Source: Larix sibirica
Taxonomy: Eukaryota > Streptophyta > Pinopsida > Pinales > Pinaceae
DNA length: 46,527 nt
Reading direction: 5' to 3'
Assembly: GCA_004151065.3 (NCBI GenBank)
Contig: NWUY0304735077.1
Coordinates: 1-46,527 of the forward strand
The translations under genes were made by a program, and so were the position numbers. Of the stretch, positions 42,001 through 46,527 are shown in pieces. The notes beneath the pieces were generated by a model. It made no database searches. It had not been told where the DNA came from and saw only the letters and a list, made by a program, of their open reading frames with translations. Numbering within the stretch: the first letter of the stretch is position 1; each line of letters starts with the position of its first letter.

Positions 42001-42345
42001 GATCAAGTAGCGGGATCGAGTACCAGCATTCATTTAGTACCGGCATTTAGTACCGTAATTTAGTCCTGGATTACAACTGTCACTTACTAGAGCTTCTAAT
42101 TCCTGCACTGACTGACAAGAGTTCTATCCACTGATTGTATCTCATAGGCACTTACTGTATCCAGCCCAGTGGAGTAGCCCTGCCAATGAGGCAAGCCCAG
42201 CTCTGACCGGCTTATAATGATTGGCAATCGCAACACCGGCTGGCAATGAGGACTTCCTGTCAATTAGACTGTTTATCGGCGACCACTGTCTATCGTCTGA
42301 CCAGCTGGCAATGACTGGGGCTATCGGCAATGACTGGAAATTGGT
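42001..42345 (+). repeat. Degenerate CCAGCATTTAGTACC and GGCAATGACTGG arrays
   Basis: 42010-42062 repeats GAGTACCAGCATTCATTTAG / TACCGGCATTTAGTACC. 42181-42338 has TGCCAATGAGG, TTGGCAATCG, CTGGCAATGAGGAC, CTGGCAATGACTGGGGCTATC and CGGCAATGACTGG. It ends about 25 bp before the integrase relic. The 80-codon minus frame here is repeat-derived. Confidence 0.7.
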
Positions 42346-42368
42346 AAAACAAAGGAAACTGTAAACTT

Positions 42369-42593
42369 GGGCTGTACATGCCATTATTAGTTCCTAGTCG
42401 ATCATGGGAAAGATCTATATGGAATATGTAGGAGGTTTACCAATATCTAGGCGAGGTCATTACTACTTGTTCGTGGTTGTGGACCGAAAAAACCAAAATG
42501 TGTGTGCTTATGCCGTATAGAAAGACCGCGCCACGAGCAACAACTTCAATTTGATTCTCCAATGTGTGAGTACATTTATGCCAAGAGTTTGAA
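42369..42593 (+). mobile_element. pol: Ty3/gypsy integrase core remnant (pseudogene)
   Basis: In the first frame, 42369 reads GLYMPLLVPSRSWE, the conserved entry to the integrase catalytic core of plant Ty3/gypsy elements. One base is then missing. The next frame reads EYVGGLPISRRGHYYLFVVV and ends in DR; the family norm is MDFVGGLP, so the first catalytic aspartate position carries glutamate here (ATG-GAA-TAT at about 42419-42427). After one extra base in the A run at 42487-42491 the frame becomes KMCVLMPYRKT up to a TGA at 42552. Diverged similarity to the following segment (VSTFMPRV for a VHFG-P-RS-like motif) continues in another frame to about 42593. Two frameshifts make it inactive. No reverse transcriptase precedes it; upstream is the GGCAATGACTGG array. 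Confidence 0.9.
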
Positions 42594-42679
42594 AGTTCTG
42601 GCATATTTATAGAAAGCGAATTCGGGAGGCCATAAATACTGGTTGGGTGGATGCATTAAATGAGTCTCGGGTGCGCTAC

Positions 42680-42800
42680 AGCTCATTTGCGCATGTGGCA
42701 AGGCGTATGCCGGACGCTTGCGCCGGCTTCTCGTCGGGGTAGACGCGGTCGTCGTGTGGTCGCTCGCCTTCTTCGTTGTCCCTCCCGTGATCCGGTTGTG
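42680..42800. other. GC-rich patch with CG-rich words
   Basis: About 42687-42790 is clearly richer in G+C and CpG (GCCGGACGCTTGCGCCGGC, GTCGGGGTAGACGCGGTCGTCG) than anything nearby. It lies about 90 bp downstream of the integrase relic. The minus frame across it (42676-42906) reads as a hydrophilic segment without a recognised domain. It may be part of the same nuclear-derived insertion, but the sequence alone does not prove that. Confidence 0.4.
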
Positions 42801-44144
42801 AGTTCTCGATGATAGCCAAAATCCCAATTCTTTGGGCTTGGATGGTTCTAGTTGATAGTGTAATATAAAACCTTGCTATTGTTGTAGTTATAGATTTCTG
42901 GAGCATGACCCGTCGCTTCTGGCTGAAAGAGAAGTCGGGAAGGCAAGGCTCATAAGGTCAAGGGTGTAGGCAGTAGGAGCAATATGTCCCACTCTTCGGC
43001 ATGATCCAAAACGATATTAATGGCTTGCAGAAGCTAAAATTGTTGCATAAGGAGTGTCTGAGGTAAGGTAAGGGAAACGAAGACGAGTGCACCCCTTGGT
43101 TTTCCTCCCGCAAGGGGTTAGGCATAGTCTGAAGTATTCCCGACTTGATTTAAAGTCATGCAAAAAGTCTTTTCTGTTTAGTTGGTCTAAAGGCTTGCTG
43201 GTTCTGCTCCTGGGCTTGGAACTACTCCTGTAGGCTATGACTCTGTATCCGCTACTGTATGCACTAAATAATGCCAAGAGTCATACAAGAATCGATGCCA
43301 AGAATATCTATGCTGTTACAGGGAGGGGAATAAGACAATGGTAAGAATCAATGGGGCTACTCTAGTAAGGTGAAAGAAAGGATGCGATTGAAACTTGGCT
43401 TGCTTACTCAGCTAGGATCCCGGGATACTCGACTAGACTACTACTCACAGGACCTACCTTTTATCCAATTTACCTACCTTTCACAAATGCTCTACCCATG
43501 AACCTTTTACAGGAGGTTGTGGTGGTTGTTACTGCCCACCTTTTCACATTTCACCTTTGACTTTCACCAACGAGGGGGCCTTGAGAAGCAAAGGAAGGGC
43601 CAGAAGTTGTAAATAGCCATTCACTAGAAGCCTTTCACCAGGAATAAGGATGGAAAGAGGAGGGGAGCCGGTCCATACATATATGATCTAGCATATATAT
43701 GTCGACCTTTTCCTTTGTAATTTGTATAGCCGACCAAGAGGAAGTAAAAAATCCCACCCAGCCAAGTTCCCAACAAATGAGACCTGGAGGGGCATGGACT
43801 ACTTGGTGGGTTCAGAGCAGGCAATAAGTTGTAGACCAGGTCTGAGGTCATAGCATTATTCTTATTGGAACTCGCTGGTAGGCCATGCCAGGTGTCATCC
43901 AGATGTCATTTTCACTAACCACTCTTGTCAGAGCCTTCATACAAATAAGTTGTACCAAATCTATTATTGTGTCGGAGCTACCACAAAGGAAGCAGCTTCT
44001 TTCAAAACTAAGGCTTGTAGTAGAGCTAGCGGTAAGGCAAGTATAGAACTTACTCTACGTGTCATCCAGGAGTTGTTTATCCCAGGCAGATGGCAATGCC
44101 GGTAGAGGTAAGTGTAGTATCCCATTTCCCTGCATGAAAGACAC
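42801..44144. other. Unassigned intergenic stretch
   Basis: Unrecognised minus frames at 43017-43277 and 43624-43851. GTGTCATCCAG occurs at about 43892 and 44059, and CCTACCTTT-ATCCAATTTACC/CCTACCTTTCACAAATG near 43454-43490. No gene is supported. Confidence 0.4.
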
Positions 44145-44182
44145 TTTGGAGCACTGCGGGAAAATACCCCAAACTATTTCTT
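44145..44182 (+). repeat. TTTGGAGCACTGCGG dispersed repeat, copy 1
   Basis: CTTTGGAGCACTGCGGGAAA, then ATACCCCAAACTATTTC. Copy 2 at 45649-45687 reads ATTTGGAGCACTGCGGTAAC, then ATATACCCCTACTACTTC. Confidence 0.8.
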
Positions 44183-44267
44183 GTAAGTAATTAATGTAAG
44201 TAATTATATGGTTTCTAAATGCCTTTCTTTAGTCCCCTCTCTTAGTTAAAATTCCATGGTGACTATT

Positions 44268-44330
44268 GGGACTAATCCAATGGGGTTTCCTACTCCTAAG
44301 TGATCCAATGGGACATCAACAAGAGGAATA
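44268..44330 (+). repeat. CCAATGGGGTTT...ATCAACAAG dispersed repeat, copy 2
   Basis: Direct homologue of 21438-21505, with the block order AATCCAATGGGGTTT, TCCAATGGGACATCAACAAG, AGGAATA preserved. Confidence 0.8.
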
Positions 44331-45602
44331 ATCCAAGATCCAATTGAAATCTCTAGATAAATAAAGAAATCCTATTAAGTTCAATTTGCCAGAAGATCCC
44401 TCCCCAGGAAGGACATGTTTGTGCCAAGTTCTCCACTATGCCTTTCATGAAGTTTCTCTATGATAGCTGACTGAGCCTATAAAGGTAGGTCATAGGACAC
44501 TAGCCAGACTATTAGTCGTAGTAAGTTCAATGGAAAACTTAGTCCCCTTATCTTAGTGCAAACATGTGAAAGCCAGTAGTCTTTACCTTAAGAGACACTA
44601 GCCTGTAGTAGTCCACATGCACCCATGGGTATTTCCGGTTTCCCACAAATAAGAAGAGAGATTTAACTGAAGAAGGGTAGACTTAAGGAAGGTTGTCCGT
44701 ACGGGTAGACTTCCCATAGGGTAAAGCTATTAGCCTTAGTTTAGTAACGTAAGTAAGGTACTAGTAGTAGCTAGAGTCTCCATTCTTTTAAAAATAGAAA
44801 AAAGAGAGAGTTAAAGCTATTGTCTTAAGCTGTAGTGTCAGAACTACTAAGTAAGTTTCTCCTAAAGAAATAAGAGATTCTGCTATATATATATATTCTA
44901 ATTGCATATATACGTTTTAACAGATCTAGCCTTAAAGAAAAAACAGAAGCTTTCCAACTCTCTATCCCATAGGCCTTAGAGCAGGTTACTAAGACTAATA
45001 AAGACCTTAGAGGGACATAGGATCGAGTACCATCCATACCATCATTGAGTAAAGGCTACAAGCGGATTCGCATAGAGTGTCTAAGTGAAGAGTAATCAAA
45101 AGCCGTGGAGTACTGGAATTGAAACCTCCCTGGATCAGCTGTTGGCTATGCTCCGCTCCGCTATTAGATAGAAACGTGTTAAAAGTGCATAGTTTTCTTA
45201 ATAATAAAATTTATTTCATTGTCCCGATGAAGATATTAACTCGTACCCCCAAAAGATGCTATTTTATTGGACAAAATCAACGAATGAGTATGGTAACTTA
45301 CTTCATTATATATGATATTCTTATCTCCTCTGTAAGTCCTTCTTTTTATTCTCCTCGGGTATGACGTGGGCACCTCTCTTGGGTAAGGTGCTTTATAGGG
45401 GTCTCTCTCCTTTTTTTCTTGTCTGTAGTCAACTTGGAATTAGGGGGTATGCTTTTATGTAAACAAAATGGCTAAATCTATTTGATTTGGTTACATGGGG
45501 GGAAAAGAGAAAGCGAGCAACCGGCGGCAATTTCTTACTAGAATCTCGGCAAGCACTACTCCTGGCTGGGACTACCAACTACTATGATAAGAAATATCTA
45601 TT
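44331..45602. other. Unassigned intergenic stretch
   Basis: GGGTAGACTT words at about 44676 and 44704, AGCTATTAGCC/TAAAGCTATTGTC words, an (AT)n tract at 44884-44894, and weak copies of the GAGTACCA array at 45024-45112. The frame at 45119-45364 is unrecognised. Nothing else is supported. Confidence 0.4.
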
Positions 45603-45630
45603 CCTTGCCCGGCTCGGAAGGACAAGCGGC
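45603..45630 (-). repeat. Inverted dispersed repeat, arm 2
   Basis: TCCTTGCCCGG, then CTCGGAAGGACAAGCGGC: the reverse complement of 13361-13388, with 18 consecutive identical bases plus a second matching block of 8 or more. Confidence 0.85.
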
Positions 45631-45648
45631 TTCGCACCTTGGTGACTA

Positions 45649-45687
45649 TTTGGAGCACTGCGGTAACATATACCCCTACTACTTCAT
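45649..45687 (+). repeat. TTTGGAGCACTGCGG dispersed repeat, copy 2
   Basis: Partner of 44145-44182 about 1.5 kb upstream, same orientation. It lies about 20 bp from the inverted repeat arm at 45603-45630. Confidence 0.8.
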
Positions 45688-45884
45688 GATATGTGAAAAG
45701 GTCCATATATGAGGGTCCATATATGAGGAGATCTCAATTCCTTGTTAATCAAGTAATAAAATGGGAGAGGTAATACAAATGATAGAGAGGAGACTCCGCT
45801 AATTGGGAATAATCCATGGGAGCTATAATCTACTATAATCCCCATAGGCTACTCCGCCGCTAAATACAATGGAAGAATAGATAG

Positions 45885-45955
45885 GGTAACCACGGTTCGC
45901 CGTGTACGGAATGAGCCCATATAGCGGGTGCACGTTTCGAGGGCAGTGAAAGGAT
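45885..45955 (+). pseudogene. Possible group II intron domain V-VI remnant
   Basis: The stretch reads GGTAACCACGGTTCGCCGTG, then TACGGAATGAGCC, and later CACGTTTCGAGGGCAGTGAA then AGG. The run of a small hairpin (CACGG-TTCG-CCGTG, 45891-45904), TACGGAATGAGCC, and GAGGGCAGTGAAAGG resembles the domain IV-V junction, the 5' strand of domain V and the V-VI linker of plant organellar group II introns. The domain V hairpin itself is damaged: the loop-side bases are missing and the 3' strand has a mismatch where GAGCC should pair. I see no domain I, no flanking exon and no maturase, so this would be a dead 3' fragment. I rely on remembered family patterns, so confidence is modest. Confidence 0.35.
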
Positions 45956-46527
45956 TTTTACATCAATCTTAATTAATATACGTTTATTCGCTATTTGAGG
46001 AGGGAAATAAGTAGCATAGTAAGTTTATATAACTAATGTTTAGTGGCATAGTCAACCAAGAGATTAGGAGTTGGATGAGTCTTACCCATGGAGCCAACCG
46101 CTTCGCCAACCGAACCACTTCATGAAACATTCTACCAATAACTAACGAAGGACGTTCACCGAAAGCGAGCGGTTACACCTGATGCAGTAACCTAAAGACC
46201 CAGTTCAAAACTTGAAGAATGGCATTTCACGACGTTTCACACGGATAGAGGGCATGGCGGCTGGCCTTATTGGCCTTAATAGTCTTGCTGCAATTGCTGG
46301 GATGAGGATTACTGGGTGGGATGAACGCAATCAATAACTGAAGGCTATTCACTCAAACTGTAAGGAATGCATTTTATTATCTTGATCATAAGTAACTGGA
46401 TAATAATATCGTATGCAAAGAGAGATTATTATATATGTAATTATGCTAGATAGATAAATGGTCCTTTTTAGTAGGAAATGGCTAGGCAGATTGGACATTT
46501 CTTATTGAAATGGGTATATTGGGCGTT
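45956..46527. other. Unassigned terminal sequence
   Basis: AT-rich with no frame above 60 codons. GTTCACCGAAAG at about 46155-46166 also occurs at 40130-40141. Nothing else is recognised. Confidence 0.4.

Noticed and set aside
41618-42002. Three overlapping Leu/Ser/Pro-rich frames
   Set aside because: A pyrimidine-rich strand has few stop codons in every frame, so overlapping open frames are expected there.
4640-42593. A single intact retrotransposon spanning the three pol/gag relics
   Set aside because: The pieces are 22 and 14 kb apart, one is in opposite orientation, and no LTR, primer-binding site, reverse transcriptase or RNase H was seen.
45891-45904. CACGG-TTCG-CCGTG hairpin as a transcription terminator
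   Set aside because: No T-run follows and no gene precedes it; the intron-like context fits better.

Overview
This window looks like decayed, non-genic DNA from a seed-plant organelle, most likely a large, expanded mitochondrial genome. I infer this from four things: no open frame I can match to a conserved gene over 46.5 kb, moderately AT-rich but balanced composition, very many short diverged dispersed and tandem repeats, and debris of nuclear-type plant Ty3/gypsy retrotransposons. One degraded patch also resembles the 3' end (domains V-VI) of a plant organellar group II intron. A repeat-rich nuclear region, or mitochondrial DNA moved to the nucleus, cannot be excluded. I found no tRNA, rRNA, respiratory or ribosomal-protein gene, no CRISPR array and no bacterial operon structure. 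The longest frame is 157 codons, which is about what chance gives in this much sequence read in six frames.

Layout. 1-1.2 kb: spaced and tandem short repeats. 2.1-2.4 kb: a 267-bp unit bounded by a perfect 21-bp inverted repeat. 3.3-4.2 kb: short CTTACC-type repeats. 4.64-5.29 kb (minus): a Ty3/gypsy gag remnant with two CCHC zinc knuckles, broken by a TA-rich insertion. 5.8-13 kb: degenerate repeats, including first copies of several dispersed families. 13-27 kb: mostly unassignable sequence with tandem arrays at 18.6-18.8, 23.4 and 25.0 kb and a hexanucleotide array at 19.2 kb. 26.85-28.5 kb: a cluster of GGCACCAGGT-family repeats flanking a retrotransposon protease remnant (27.59-28.04 kb, minus). 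28.5-36 kb: further dispersed repeats and a second hexanucleotide array. 36-40.7 kb: several degenerate tandem arrays. 42.37-42.59 kb (plus): a frameshifted Ty3/gypsy integrase remnant. 45.9 kb: the possible group II intron remnant.

No set of genes works together here. The retroelement pieces are different parts of gag-pol in different orientations and broken independently, so they are relics rather than one element. The main structure is a network of at least ten short repeat families (about 25-290 bp), each recurring at two to six places kilobases apart, some inverted. This is the kind of substrate that drives rearrangement in large plant mitochondrial genomes. All assignments come from reading the sequence; no database search was possible.
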